From NCBI GenBank assembly GCA_947367795.1, contig CANBER010000010.1, positions 1-33,081 of the forward strand: a stretch of DNA of 33,081 nt, given 5' to 3'. The DNA is from an uncultured Candidatus Saccharibacteria bacterium. Lineage in GTDB: Bacteria > Patescibacteriota > Saccharimonadia > Saccharimonadales > Saccharimonadaceae. Position 1 is the first letter of the stretch. Every line of letters begins with the position of its first letter. Shown one piece after another: positions 9,297-18,988 of this stretch. Made by a program: the position numbers and the translations under genes. The notes beneath the pieces were generated by a model, which saw nothing but the letters and a program-made list of their open reading frames with translations, was not told the origin of the DNA and searched no databases.

Positions 9297-9446
9297 TTAG
9301 ACTGCCGTGATCTTCAGCTGCGCGCTCCTTCGCGCATCCTGACACCTCGGATCGCCCGTTTCCGCGCGGTCGATCATGATTGCGGTCTTCAAGCGCTCCT
9401 TGGTCGCCGCCTTTCTTTTACTCTGTCTTCGCCTCAGCAGTTTCAT
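9297..9446 (-). CDS. Small basic protein, 49 aa
   Basis: This short gene is well supported by signals on the minus strand: a consensus promoter (9563-9535), the ribosome site AAAGGAGGAAG before the ATG at 9446, and an intrinsic terminator directly after its TAA. The product starts MKLLRRRQSKRKAATKERLK, is very rich in Arg/Lys and has no membrane segment. It is likely to bind nucleic acid or the ribosome, but no family is recognised. The leader of roughly 80 nt is long for this genome, where many genes are leaderless. A longer in-frame start at 9509 exists but ignores the strong ribosome site. Confidence 0.7.
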   Translation of the reverse strand: MKLLRRRQSKRKAATKERLKTAIMIDRAETGDPRCQDARRSAQLKITAV

Positions 9447-9534
9447 CCTTCTTCCTCCTTTTTTGTAGTGCAACCTACACCAAACCCTGTCGTCAGAGCA
9501 AAATTTCAAGGTGCTAGCACTAGTTTATACCTCC

Positions 9535-9563
9535 ATTGTATCACACATTGTGAATTTTGTCAA
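9535..9563 (-). promoter_or_regulatory. Consensus sigma-70 type promoter of the 49-aa gene
   Basis: Minus strand: TTGACA (9563-9558), a 17-base spacer ending TGTGTGA, TACAAT (9540-9535). The core closely resembles the obg promoter (TTGACA, 17 bases ending GTGTGA, TACAAT). The 10-base palindrome GTGCTAGCAC at 9511-9520 lies just downstream of the expected start. Confidence 0.85.
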
Positions 9564-9588
9564 GTATTTTAGGCCAAAGTCGCTCAGT

Positions 9589-10266
9589 CTACTTTTGGAT
9601 TTCTATTGCTGTACCCTCTGCCAGTCCGTCTAGACGATATTTACCAAATTCCGTCCGATGCAACTTCGTCACCCCATATCCCACTGCGGCAAATGTCCGC
9701 CTGATCTGGCGATTTCTCCCCTCATGCATCGTCACGCGCCAACGCTCGCGGCTATCGTCTATTCTCTCTAGTCCGAGTTGCGACTTTCCGTCCGACAAAT
9801 CTATTCCAAAATCCGCAATCATCTGCTGATGTAACGGCTCTAGCGCCCGATCCAGCTCTACCTCGTAGATTTTGGTCTTGATAAACTTCGGATGTGTCAT
9901 CTGGAAGGCAAAATCCCCATCGTTAGTTAATAAAATCAGCCCCGAAGAGTCTTTATCTAGCCGACCCACCGTTTTTAAGTTTTGGTATTTTTCCGGCAAA
10001 ATTTCATAAATCGTGGGCGTATCCCCCTGACGTCGACGTGAACAGACGTATCCTGCAGGCTTATTTAGTGCAATGTAGAGATGTTGAGCCTGCAAAGGCA
10101 CTATCTTTCCATTATAGCACACTTCATCAGAAAAGTCAACCCTCTGACCTAATCTTGCGGGTTTTTGGTTCACTGTAACGTGCCCCGCAGCAATTGCATC
10201 ATCTGCCTCTCGACGCGAAACCCCCAACACTTCGGCCAAAACCTTGTTTAGGCGTAACTTATCCAT
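9589..10266 (-). CDS. rluB: Pseudouridine synthase, RsuA/RluB/RluE family
   Basis: This enzyme isomerises a specific uridine in ribosomal RNA. At 225 aa it has the expected two parts: an N-terminal S4 RNA-binding domain (MDKLRLNKVLAE..., VTVNQKPARLGQRV) and the catalytic domain with YIALNKPAGYVCS and the signature GRLDKDSSGLILLTNDG containing the catalytic aspartate; MHEGRNRQIRRTFAAVG follows near the C-terminus. RluB (23S) is the commonest member, but RsuA or RluE cannot be excluded. The start at 10266 is leaderless: TATAAT at 10278-10273, then 6 nt, then ATG. It follows the response regulator gene on the same strand but has its own promoter. Confidence 0.92.
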   Translation of the reverse strand: MDKLRLNKVLAEVLGVSRREADDAIAAGHVTVNQKPARLGQRVDFSDEVCYNGKIVPLQAQHLYIALNKPAGYVCSRRRQGDTPTIYEILPEKYQNLKTVGRLDKDSSGLILLTNDGDFAFQMTHPKFIKTKIYEVELDRALEPLHQQMIADFGIDLSDGKSQLGLERIDDSRERWRVTMHEGRNRQIRRTFAAVGYGVTKLHRTEFGKYRLDGLAEGTAIEIQK

Positions 10267-10284
10267 ATTTCTATTATATCAAAT

Positions 10285-10782
10285 CTAGGCTTGAGGCGCC
10301 ATCGGAGCTGCGTTTTCGCCGACTTGTGGAATTTCCATCCTGGCATCTGCCACCGCCTGCATCGGTGCAGGGTCGTTCATCGGAGCTACCGGATTAATGG
10401 TCCCGTCACTCGCACGATCACCCAGCACCTCGTGCACTACATTCACTACGTCTTCAATCCCGACTTGAGATTTCACTAGATAACGGTCTGCGCCCAAATT
10501 TTCGCCGCGCTCGCGCTGGTCCTCAGACGAAAGCGCCGTCATCATAATCACCTTGATATCTTTCGTTTCGGGTGTCGAACGCAAAATATCCAGCATGTCA
10601 AATCCGGAAATTTTCGGCATCATCACGTCAGAAATGATCAAATCCGGTCTTTCGCGCACGGCTACCGCTAGTGCCTCCTCACCATCGCCCGCAGACACAA
10701 TTGCATAACCTTCTGCAGTTAGGCGGATACTGTAAATTTCGCGAAGACTATTGTCGTCTTCGACCAGCATAATTTTGCTCAT
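10285..10782 (-). CDS. Single-domain response regulator (REC)
   Basis: This is a receiver protein of 165 aa. The acidic cluster E8-D9-D10, phosphoacceptor D52 (LIISDVMMP), T82 and K104 are all in canonical places. There is no DNA-binding or enzymatic output domain, only a tail of about 40 residues rich in Pro, Ala and Met. It should act through protein contacts, like CheY or Spo0F. The ATG overlaps the kinase stop by 4 nt (ATGA), with AAGGAG as ribosome site, so the two form a translationally coupled two-component pair. No downstream target gene is evident in the window. Confidence 0.93.
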   Translation of the reverse strand: MSKIMLVEDDNSLREIYSIRLTAEGYAIVSAGDGEEALAVAVRERPDLIISDVMMPKISGFDMLDILRSTPETKDIKVIMMTALSSEDQRERGENLGADRYLVKSQVGIEDVVNVVHEVLGDRASDGTINPVAPMNDPAPMQAVADARMEIPQVGENAAPMAPQA

Positions 10783-12410
10783 GAAACTCCTTGTGGGTTA
10801 ATGGTTTGTTGTTGATCAGTAGTAGGGAACGAATGACTTGGGATTGGCGGTTGCTCGACTGTAGGAGCAGACGTCACTTCGGTGGGTGTGGAATTGGTCA
10901 TCATGGTCGGCGCGGCTGATTCTGCTGGCACCTGGGAAGCCGCCGGATTTACCAGTTTCTGCACTTGTGTCGCTGCTGTCGGCTTCTCGCGGGTAATCTT
11001 GACAGAGCGTTCTTCGGTCTCATTCGTCGTGTTTTGCAACATCATCGTGTTTGGCATTCCTGCAGTCGGCACCCCCGAAATCGCACTATCTGTATTTGTT
11101 ATTGGACTCGCATGGGCTACTGGCTGGACAGGAGCCACCTGCGGCATCACTGTCGCCGTCGAAACCGTCGGCATTACTGGTACCACTCCAGCCGCCCCTC
11201 GCATATTTTGAGCCGCTTGCTCATTCTGATAAGCTAGGAGCCGCCGCTGATAATCTGCTGCGCTCAGCCTCGGTAGACTCACAAAAAAGGTCGAACCGTC
11301 ACCAAACGAGCTCTCTACCCAGACTCGCCCACCCATCGCCTCAACTCGCTGCTTCACTAGGTATAATCCCAGACCAGTGCCACCAATCTGGCGGGTCTGC
11401 GAATTATCCACCCGATAAAATTTTTGGAAAATATGCCCGGCATCTTCCGGCGATACACCGATCCCGGTATCCGTCACATTGATCAGAACTTTGTCGCCAT
11501 CGCCCCGCGCATTCACCCAGATTTCACCTCCATCTGGTGTATATTTGATTGCATTCTCAATCAAGTTATCTAAAATCTCTCTCAGAAAATCTAGATCCAC
11601 CGCCGCATATACTAGCTGATCGATCTGCTTGTCCCCCGTCACCGGACCAGTCGTCCCAAAACTATATTTCAAATGCTTGGCATGCATATCTTTCTCGCGC
11701 GCATTCGCCATCTCGCGCACCACTGAAACAATCTCCACTGGGACCTCGTGTACCTTAAGACGGCCATCATCAAGCTTGGTCACATCTAACAAATCCTTAA
11801 ATAGCCGCCCCAGGTGCTGACTTGAAGCGTGTGCTGCCTCGAGATATTTCTTGGCTCGCTCATCGATCGTCGCCGTTTGCGGATTCAGGGCCAACCCCAA
11901 ATATCCCTCAATCGACGCTACTGGCGTGCGCATTTCGTGACTCGCCGTCGAGATAAAATCACTTTGCTTTTCTTCCTCCTCTAGCTCAGTCGTAATATCG
12001 CGGAAAGTAATAATTTTATTATCCTTCGGCCCGCCGGTGGGGATCAAGGTCAGCGCAATCGCCGCCTTTCGCTCGCTCTGTGCCGAGACTAAAACGTAAT
12101 TTCGCGTAGTTAAAGGCTGATTCGCCACGACCGCCTGCGCAAGCGTACTTTGGTCCGCTGGCACTGCCACTCCCTCCGTCGTCTCGAATCTCAGGACAGT
12201 CTGATAATTCATCCCGATCATGTTGGTCGGACTGCCGTATCCTACCATCGTCGCTGCCGCCGGATTAGCAAACTTGATCAAGCCTGACTCGTCAATCAGC
12301 ACAACCCCATCCGTGATCGCATTGAGTGTCATTTCTGCCAGCGCCGAATAATTCGCAATCGCTGCCGCCGGGACCGCAGCCGGCTGCTTTTTACTTTTGA
12401 ATAAACTCAT
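10779..12410 (-). CDS. Soluble PAS-domain sensor histidine kinase
   Basis: A histidine kinase of 543 aa from the ATG at 12410. Order of domains: a PAS-like sensor (about 25-140; GVVLIDESGLIKFANPAA), HisKA with phosphoacceptor H158 (FISTASHEMRTPVAS), and HATPase_c with N box NLIENAIKYTPDG (283-295), G1 DTGIGVS (314-320) and G2 GGTGLGLYLVK (343-353). The last 150 residues are low-complexity (Pro, Thr, Val, Ser), matching the disordered tail of its partner regulator. No transmembrane segment is seen, so it senses a cytoplasmic cue. The start is chosen at MSLFKSKK because TAAAAT with an upstream TGTGC lies 7 nt before that ATG; an upstream extension to 12467 would run through the divergent promoter. 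Confidence 0.93.
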   Translation of the reverse strand: MSLFKSKKQPAAVPAAAIANYSALAEMTLNAITDGVVLIDESGLIKFANPAAATMVGYGSPTNMIGMNYQTVLRFETTEGVAVPADQSTLAQAVVANQPLTTRNYVLVSAQSERKAAIALTLIPTGGPKDNKIITFRDITTELEEEEKQSDFISTASHEMRTPVASIEGYLGLALNPQTATIDERAKKYLEAAHASSQHLGRLFKDLLDVTKLDDGRLKVHEVPVEIVSVVREMANAREKDMHAKHLKYSFGTTGPVTGDKQIDQLVYAAVDLDFLREILDNLIENAIKYTPDGGEIWVNARGDGDKVLINVTDTGIGVSPEDAGHIFQKFYRVDNSQTRQIGGTGLGLYLVKQRVEAMGGRVWVESSFGDGSTFFVSLPRLSAADYQRRLLAYQNEQAAQNMRGAAGVVPVMPTVSTATVMPQVAPVQPVAHASPITNTDSAISGVPTAGMPNTMMLQNTTNETEERSVKITREKPTAATQVQKLVNPAASQVPAESAAPTMMTNSTPTEVTSAPTVEQPPIPSHSFPTTDQQQTINPQGVS

Positions 12411-12417
12411 TACGTTT

Positions 12418-12451
12418 ATTTTAGCACAAGCTTGAAAAAATGTGCTATATT
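12418..12451. promoter_or_regulatory. Divergent leaderless promoters
   Basis: Minus-strand TAAAAT (12423-12418) serves the kinase and plus-strand TATATT (12446-12451) serves the membrane protein gene. Each is preceded by TGTGC, so TAGCACA (12422-12428) and TGTGCTA (12441-12447) form a dyad around the 12-base centre. The two operons may share regulation through this symmetric region. Confidence 0.6.
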
Positions 12452-12459
12452 TGTTGTAT

Positions 12460-14196
12460 ATGAACAAGGAAGTTATTTATTTGGAGCCGGATGAAGACAT
12501 CACCGACATCCTCACTAAGCTCCAGCAGGCCGAACAAAAACTTGTGGCTCTGGTGCCACCCAAAAAAGCTACCATGCTCCGTAGCGCTGTCAATATGAAA
12601 CTGGTCGCGCGTGCCGCTAAGGAATGCAAAAAAGTCATCGTGATCGTGACGGCTGATCCAGCTCTGCTTAAGCTGGCTATGGCTGCCCAGATTCCGGTTG
12701 CCAAAACTCTCCAATCTCGCCCGATTATTCCTACTAAAGACAGCATTGCTGCCAGTGAGAATAACGATACTGTTATTAGCGAAGACGATGATTCTGAGGC
12801 TCTCAGCAGCCTCAAAGACAAAAAATCCGCCAAAAACGCCAAAACTGCCGCCTCGGCCGCTTCCGCCTCTGCTACGGGCTCTACCATCGATCTGAGCGAT
12901 GAAGACCTCGAAAAAGACTCCAAAAATAACTCCAAAAACTCTAAAAATGCCCAGAAAGGCCGCCAGCAGGCCGAAAAAGGCCCTTCTGACAAAAAAGCGC
13001 TACTGGATAGCCGTTTGAAGAAATGGCTTCCCATAGGGGCCGTAGCAGCCGTTCTAGTGGCTATTTTCTTGGTTTGGGCGCTAGTTTTTGCCCCATCCGT
13101 CAAAATCACCGTCGCTATGAGCACTTCTGCTGACAATTTCTCTGAGGAAATCCGCTTTACCACCGACAAAAACGCCGAAAACCTCTCCGAAGGAGTCCTT
13201 TTTGCCGAAAAACGCAATTTTGAGCAAGAATATAACGAAAAAGCCACTGCCACCGGCAAAGAAGACCGTGGTGAGAAGGCCAAAGGTAGCGTTATGGTAA
13301 GCTATACCTTCAAGGGTGCCAGTCAGCCCAATGGTTTTGACAAATCTATTGCCAAGGGCACTAGTTTTACCGCCAGCAATGGCAAAGGCTACACCTCGAC
13401 CACTGATGCGAGCTTGAAATGGGACGGCAATTTCCCCTTAGTCTGTGACAATAATAAGAAAATCAGCAACGGTGCCTCAGAGTGTACTATGAGCGTTACT
13501 ATCCCGGTCGTCGCCGAGGATTCTGGCGAAAACTATGATTACCCCGCCGGCGGGAAGTGGAATAGCGTCTACGAAGCTGTCGTGACCAATCCTTCCGCCA
13601 TTTCTGGAGGTACTACTAATGACGTCACAGTGATCACGCAGGCCGACATCGACAAGACCAAAGATGGCTTGGTTTCGAACCATGCCTTGGAAGGCAAAGA
13701 AACTCTCATTTCTGAGGTCAAAAATGAGGATACTATCATCATTGAATCTAGCTTCTCGAGCGAAGTCACTGACGTAAAATCCACTCCTGCTGCCGGCGGC
13801 GTGGTAGAAAACCGCGAAAAAGAGGCCGAAGTCGAAGTTAAGGTAACTTATTCCGTCTATACGCTCCAAAAATCCCAAATCGAGGCCTATATCAAAGCCA
13901 AAACCGCCCTCGGCGAAGATCGCCGCATTTATTCAATTGGTGAACCTTACGTCGAGCGCTTCACTTCAATTGAAGAACCAGCCCGCCTCAAGACCGTGAT
14001 TAAGACCGGCCCGACCGTTACCGAAGAAAACATCGTCGAAAAGGCCAAAGGTCGTAAAATTGGCGAAGTCCAATCTCTCTTGCGCTCCATCAACGGTGTC
14101 AGCTCGGTCAATATCACCCCGTCCTTCTTCTGGGTTCGCACCATTCCGAACGATAACAGCAAAATCACCGTCGAGCTAACCGTGGAGGACAACTAA
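12460..14196 (+). CDS. CPR-type membrane protein, possibly baseplate-J-like, 578 aa
   Basis: The first 90 residues form a compact domain (YLEPDEDITDILTKLQ, LVALVPPKKATMLRS, VIVIVTADPALLKLA) that I recall from many Patescibacteria proteins. A Lys/Ser/Asn-rich linker (95-185), one transmembrane helix (190-211) and a roughly 370-residue extracytoplasmic part follow. Such proteins are often annotated 'baseplate J/gp47 family'; I could not confirm that fold by eye. The start is taken at the ATG at 12460, 8 nt after the -10 TATATT; a GTG at 12442 lies before that box. The TAA stop overlaps the ATG of the RuvX-MltG gene (TAATG), so they are co-translated, suggesting a shared role at the cell envelope. 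Confidence 0.75.
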   Translation: MNKEVIYLEPDEDITDILTKLQQAEQKLVALVPPKKATMLRSAVNMKLVARAAKECKKVIVIVTADPALLKLAMAAQIPVAKTLQSRPIIPTKDSIAASENNDTVISEDDDSEALSSLKDKKSAKNAKTAASAASASATGSTIDLSDEDLEKDSKNNSKNSKNAQKGRQQAEKGPSDKKALLDSRLKKWLPIGAVAAVLVAIFLVWALVFAPSVKITVAMSTSADNFSEEIRFTTDKNAENLSEGVLFAEKRNFEQEYNEKATATGKEDRGEKAKGSVMVSYTFKGASQPNGFDKSIAKGTSFTASNGKGYTSTTDASLKWDGNFPLVCDNNKKISNGASECTMSVTIPVVAEDSGENYDYPAGGKWNSVYEAVVTNPSAISGGTTNDVTVITQADIDKTKDGLVSNHALEGKETLISEVKNEDTIIIESSFSSEVTDVKSTPAAGGVVENREKEAEVEVKVTYSVYTLQKSQIEAYIKAKTALGEDRRIYSIGEPYVERFTSIEEPARLKTVIKTGPTVTEENIVEKAKGRKIGEVQSLLRSINGVSSVNITPSFFWVRTIPNDNSKITVELTVEDN

Positions 14197-15752
14197 TGAA
14201 GCTGATCGCCCTAGACGTCGGAACTAAACGTATCGGCGTTGCCAAAGCTGACACCTCGGTTCGCATCGCGGTACCTTATTCTGCCGTTGAGGTTGATGGC
14301 AATGAATTTAAAAAAATCGCCTCTCTCGCTCGAGCTTGGGACATTAATAGCTTCGTTCTGGGCCTCCCCCGCAATAACCAAGGTGAAGAGACCGAGCAAA
14401 GCCGCTATGTTCGAGATTTTGCTGCCCAACTTAAACGCGCCATCCCTGGGGCTAAAGTTTGTTTTCAGGACGAGTCTCTAACCTCGGTCGAGGCCGAAAA
14501 ACGTCTCAAAAGCCGCAAAAAAGGCTACAAAAAAGGCGACATTGATTCCGAAGCTGCGACGATTATTCTACAAGACTTCCTCGAGCAACACGCTGGCAAA
14601 CCCAAATCCAAAACCAAAGCCGCCACCGCCAAACGCAAATCCGTCAAGGCCGCTAAACCGCACCGCTGGATTTTTGCGCTCTTGGCCGTGGTCGTTTTGC
14701 TGGCGGCCGCCGGAGGAGGACTTTATTATTATTATTTGCAAGAAATCAAAGCTGTTTTCACCGATGTGGACTGCGATGACCGAGAAGAGGCCGATAGTGC
14801 CGCTTGTAAGGCTGTGACCTTTGAGGTGGCCCCTGGCAGCAGCGTGGCAGATGTCGCTACCGACCTCAAGAATGCCAGTTTGATTCGTAACGCTCTGGTT
14901 TTTCAGATCTATTTCCGCCTCAATCATGGAGATTCTATGCTCAAAGCTGGAGAATATGAGCTAAGTCAAGCTATGACTCCCGAAGAAATTATTACCAAAA
15001 TTGTCGAAGGTGCCGGTGGCGACACCATCCGCGTCACCTTGTTGCCCGGCGAGAATTTGCGTGACCTCCGTGCCACCCTCCTCAAACTGGGGTATAAATC
15101 AGATTCCATTGATCGAGCGTTCAGCGCCAGCTACAACGGCAGTTATAATTGGATGTTTGAAGGCCGCCCGGATGGCGCTGGGGTCGAAGGTTATCTCTAT
15201 GGCGAGACTTACGAATTCTACACCGGAGACAGTGTAGAGACTATTATCGAACGCATGCTCACCGAAATGGCCGATGTTCTGGAAGAGCATGATTTCCGGA
15301 CCAAGTTCGCCGAACAAGGTCTGAATGTCTATCAGGGTGTCACTCTCGCTTCTGTTGTCCAAAAGGAGGCTAATAACTCTGTCGATCAGGCTAGGGTTGC
15401 TCAGGTATTTCTGAACCGCCTGCGTCAGGGAATGAACCTCGGTAGTGACGTCACCACCCAGTATGCTCTTGATTTGGTCGATCCTAATCGTGAAACTTAT
15501 ACTAATAATGCTGAGGCACTGCAGATCGACTCTCCCTATAATACCCGTCTTCACCCCGGTCTCCCCTATGGACCGATTTCTAACCCCGGTCTGAGTGCTT
15601 TGCAGGCCGTTGCTGCCCCTGATGGTGATGCTTCAAACTACTTATTCTTCTTGACAGGAGATGATGGTGTGATGTATTATGGTACTACAGACGAGGAGCA
15701 TCAGCGGAATATCCGTGATCACTGCGCCGAACTCTGTAACGTCGCCCTCTAG
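14196..15752 (+). CDS. RuvX (YqgF)-MltG fusion: resolvase-like domain plus endolytic murein transglycosylase
   Basis: Two normally separate proteins are joined in one 518-aa frame. Residues 1-132 are a complete YqgF/RuvX RNase-H-fold domain (ALDVGTKRIGVA with D7; QDESLTS near 92; KGDIDSEAATIIL with D117). After a Lys-rich linker comes one transmembrane helix (157-179), then an MltG/YceG transglycosylase: GLYYYYLQEIK anchor, EGYLYGETY (331-339), and LASVVQKEA with catalytic E391. MltG cuts nascent glycan strands outside the membrane; YqgF acts on RNA or Holliday junctions in the cytoplasm, and this topology suits both. In Firmicutes yqgF and mltG homologues are close neighbours (yrrK and yrrL), so fusion is plausible. 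I see no frameshift or stop at the junction. Confidence 0.9.
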   Translation: MKLIALDVGTKRIGVAKADTSVRIAVPYSAVEVDGNEFKKIASLARAWDINSFVLGLPRNNQGEETEQSRYVRDFAAQLKRAIPGAKVCFQDESLTSVEAEKRLKSRKKGYKKGDIDSEAATIILQDFLEQHAGKPKSKTKAATAKRKSVKAAKPHRWIFALLAVVVLLAAAGGGLYYYYLQEIKAVFTDVDCDDREEADSAACKAVTFEVAPGSSVADVATDLKNASLIRNALVFQIYFRLNHGDSMLKAGEYELSQAMTPEEIITKIVEGAGGDTIRVTLLPGENLRDLRATLLKLGYKSDSIDRAFSASYNGSYNWMFEGRPDGAGVEGYLYGETYEFYTGDSVETIIERMLTEMADVLEEHDFRTKFAEQGLNVYQGVTLASVVQKEANNSVDQARVAQVFLNRLRQGMNLGSDVTTQYALDLVDPNRETYTNNAEALQIDSPYNTRLHPGLPYGPISNPGLSALQAVAAPDGDASNYLFFLTGDDGVMYYGTTDEEHQRNIRDHCAELCNVAL

Positions 15753-15796
15753 TACAGGGGTGGATTGCTATTTGCTGCGGCGACACCCAATTTATT

Positions 15797-16891
15797 ATGA
15801 AGAAGAAACGTCAAGAGCATAAGATTCGCAACTTCATCGGCAAGCTTTTGCCGTATGTGGCGGTCTTTTTGGTGATTTTTGGAGTGGCCAAGATTGGTGC
15901 TGAGACCAAAAATGACCCTTCTGCTGACAATATCAATATGAATACGATTGCCGCTGGCGATTATAATGTCTCGGCTGATCAGCTTTCGACTTTGTACGTA
16001 GTTGCTAACCTCTCTGGTAGCTTTGACCTTGCTAGTACCGATTCAGTCGCTGGCAACTATGTTACGGCCTCAGTCATGAAGGGCATTAGTCAAACTAGCA
16101 CCGACAAGATCGAGAAACCCAACTGGATCAATACCAATATCTCACGTGGCGTCGTCGTCCATGAGGTGAAACCAGGTGAGACCATGGAATCGATTGCACG
16201 CAAATACGGCCTTACCACTGATCAGATTCGCTGGTCTAATGGTCTCAAGACTACTGCCATCAACCCAGGAGACAGTCTCAAGATTCCTAGCGTCGCGGGC
16301 ATTGTCTATACCGCCAAGGCCGGCGATACCCCAGAGAGCCTAGCTGCTCGTTATGGCTCTTCCGCCGAGCGCATCATCGCTGCCAATGACCTTGAGGGCG
16401 TTGGTATCACCGAAGGCGCCCAGATTGTCCTCCCTGGTGGTACTCTCCCCAATACCGAACGCCCCGAGTACGTAGCTCCCGCTCGTACCTACACCTACTA
16501 TGGCTCGACTTCTGAACGCCAGAATATGCACCGCGTTTACGATAACGTTACGCGTAGCGCTTCCAACCGCATGGTGGGCGGCCAATGTACTTATTATGCT
16601 TGGTGGTGGCGCGAAGCTCACGATAATCCACTACCTTCGGCTTTGACTGGCGATGCGAAATATTGGGCTAATAATGCCCGCCGTCTCGGTCTCACTGTGA
16701 ATAATTCTCCATCCATCGGCGCTGTCTTTCAGACTACTGCCGGCTGGTACGGACACGTCGGCGTTGTGGTGGGAAAGAACCCTGACGGCTCAATCGTCGT
16801 GCGTGAAATGAACTATGGCTACCGTGCTGGCGTCATCATGGAGTCCACCATTCCTGCCAACGTGGTTGGTAACTTCAATTACATCCATTAA
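15797..16891 (+). CDS. Membrane-anchored LysM-CHAP peptidoglycan hydrolase
   Basis: A cell-wall enzyme of 364 aa. A basic N-terminus and one hydrophobic segment (18-33) act as anchor or signal. Two LysM glycan-binding repeats follow (about 120-165, VVHEVKPGETMESIARKYG; and 169-213, YTAKAGDTPESLAARYG). The C-terminal CHAP domain has C264 (GGQCTYYAWWW), H320 (GWYGHVGVVV) and E337 (VREMNYG), the expected triad of an NlpC/P60-like amidase or endopeptidase. It lies 44 nt after the MltG fusion, so a glycan-cutting and a peptide-cutting enzyme sit together. The ATG lacks a clear ribosome site or -10 box; the start rests on the basic anchor. Confidence 0.92.
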   Translation: MKKKRQEHKIRNFIGKLLPYVAVFLVIFGVAKIGAETKNDPSADNINMNTIAAGDYNVSADQLSTLYVVANLSGSFDLASTDSVAGNYVTASVMKGISQTSTDKIEKPNWINTNISRGVVVHEVKPGETMESIARKYGLTTDQIRWSNGLKTTAINPGDSLKIPSVAGIVYTAKAGDTPESLAARYGSSAERIIAANDLEGVGITEGAQIVLPGGTLPNTERPEYVAPARTYTYYGSTSERQNMHRVYDNVTRSASNRMVGGQCTYYAWWWREAHDNPLPSALTGDAKYWANNARRLGLTVNNSPSIGAVFQTTAGWYGHVGVVVGKNPDGSIVVREMNYGYRAGVIMESTIPANVVGNFNYIH

Positions 16892-16925
16892 ACTGACTAA
16901 TTTTGCCCAAAAACCTATAAAACTA

Positions 16926-16954
16926 TTGACAAAAATCAAAAAGTGTGATACAAT
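16926..16954 (+). promoter_or_regulatory. Consensus promoter of obg
   Basis: TTGACA (16926-16931), 17-base spacer ending GTGTGA, TACAAT (16949-16954). The ribosome site AAAGGA follows, giving a very short leader before the ATG at 16968. Confidence 0.88.
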
Positions 16955-16964
16955 GAAAGGATAG

Positions 16965-18356
<1,392 letters not shown>

Positions 18357-18364
18357 CTGGCCCC

Positions 18365-18589
18365 TTCGTCCGTAGTGGAGTTATCAATTCACGCTTCAGT
18401 AGTCTCAGATATGCCGGCATAGCTAGCTTCGGTTGGGAATCCGCTGCCGGCCCATTCACTAGTGTCAGCTCCACTGATGCATACTATAGTAACTTCGATG
18501 ACAGTAAGGTTCACCTATCAAACGGCCCACACGGTCGTATCACTGGTTTCCCCATCCGCTGCCTAGCCTATTAGTTTATATATAGTACT
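18365..18589 (+). repeat. Variable cassette B (complete, divergent core)
   Basis: Seventy codons: FVRSGVINSRFSSLRYAGIA, then SFGWESAAGPFTSV..., ending RITGFPIRCLAY and TAG at 18572-18574. The core has diverged from A/C/D/G at all codon positions, yet the 3' end (CTAGCCTATTAGTTTATA and on to 18589) is nearly identical to that of copy D. It has no start codon and begins 8 nt after the obg stop, with the left flank block missing. A hairpin follows at once. Confidence 0.85.
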
Positions 18590-18590
18590 A

Positions 18591-18635
18591 AGTCAAGCAC
18601 CAGCATGATCATTTTTATAACTCTAGTGCTTGACT
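18591..18635. repeat. Hairpin between cassettes B and C
   Basis: AGTCAAGCAC (18591-18600) and GTGCTTGACT (18626-18635) are perfectly complementary, with 25 bases between. The stem directly follows the conserved 3' flank of cassette B. Copy D is likewise followed by an inverted repeat. Confidence 0.75.
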
Positions 18636-18638
18636 ATA

Positions 18639-18867
18639 TTTATAATATTAATCCTCACCTCCTCTATCCTTCGTCCGTAGTGGGTACGCCAATCTGTACG
18701 ACGGTTCTCTGAGGTACTTCGGCGTCAGTGGTTGCGGCTGGAGCTCAATCTCTGTGGCGTTTACCTCTGCTACTTCTGCTACCGCGTACGACTTCTACTT
18801 CGTTGCGTCTGACGTCTATCCGTCGCTCGGCCCGGACCATCGTTGGTACGGTTTCCCCATCCGCTGA
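18639..18867 (+). repeat. Variable cassette C
   Basis: The left flank has TATAATATTAATCC and CCTCTATCCTTCGTCCG. The core (18670-18867, 66 codons) encodes FVRSGYANLYDGSLRYFGVS, GCGWSSISVAFTSATSATAY and ends HRWYGFPIR-TGA. Against copy D it differs, by my hand count, at about 38 bases over 65 codons, about 33 of them in codon positions 1 or 2. It ends at codon 66, where B and D continue with CLAY-stop. Confidence 0.88.
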
Positions 18868-18931
18868 CTTCCCACTGGATGCTTTGGATAAAGAAAACTG
18901 ACTTTACAAAACGTAAGCTCCCTTTGTCTTC

Positions 18932-18942
18932 TGTGCTATAAT
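18932..18942 (+). promoter_or_regulatory. Extended -10 promoter of the permease remnant
   Basis: TGTGCTATAAT (18932-18942) matches the extended -10 seen elsewhere in the window. No good -35 is visible. The leader is about 40 nt and a GGAGG ribosome site precedes the ATG at 18989. Confidence 0.6.
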
Positions 18943-18988
18943 CAAACACGAAGTTTTGTATCTTAACAATATGAATGGAGGAAACAGT

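Noticed and set aside
12477-13283. 268-aa minus-strand frame opposite the membrane protein gene
   Set aside because: Ser/Ala-rich antisense shadow of a Lys/Ala/Ser-rich coding region.
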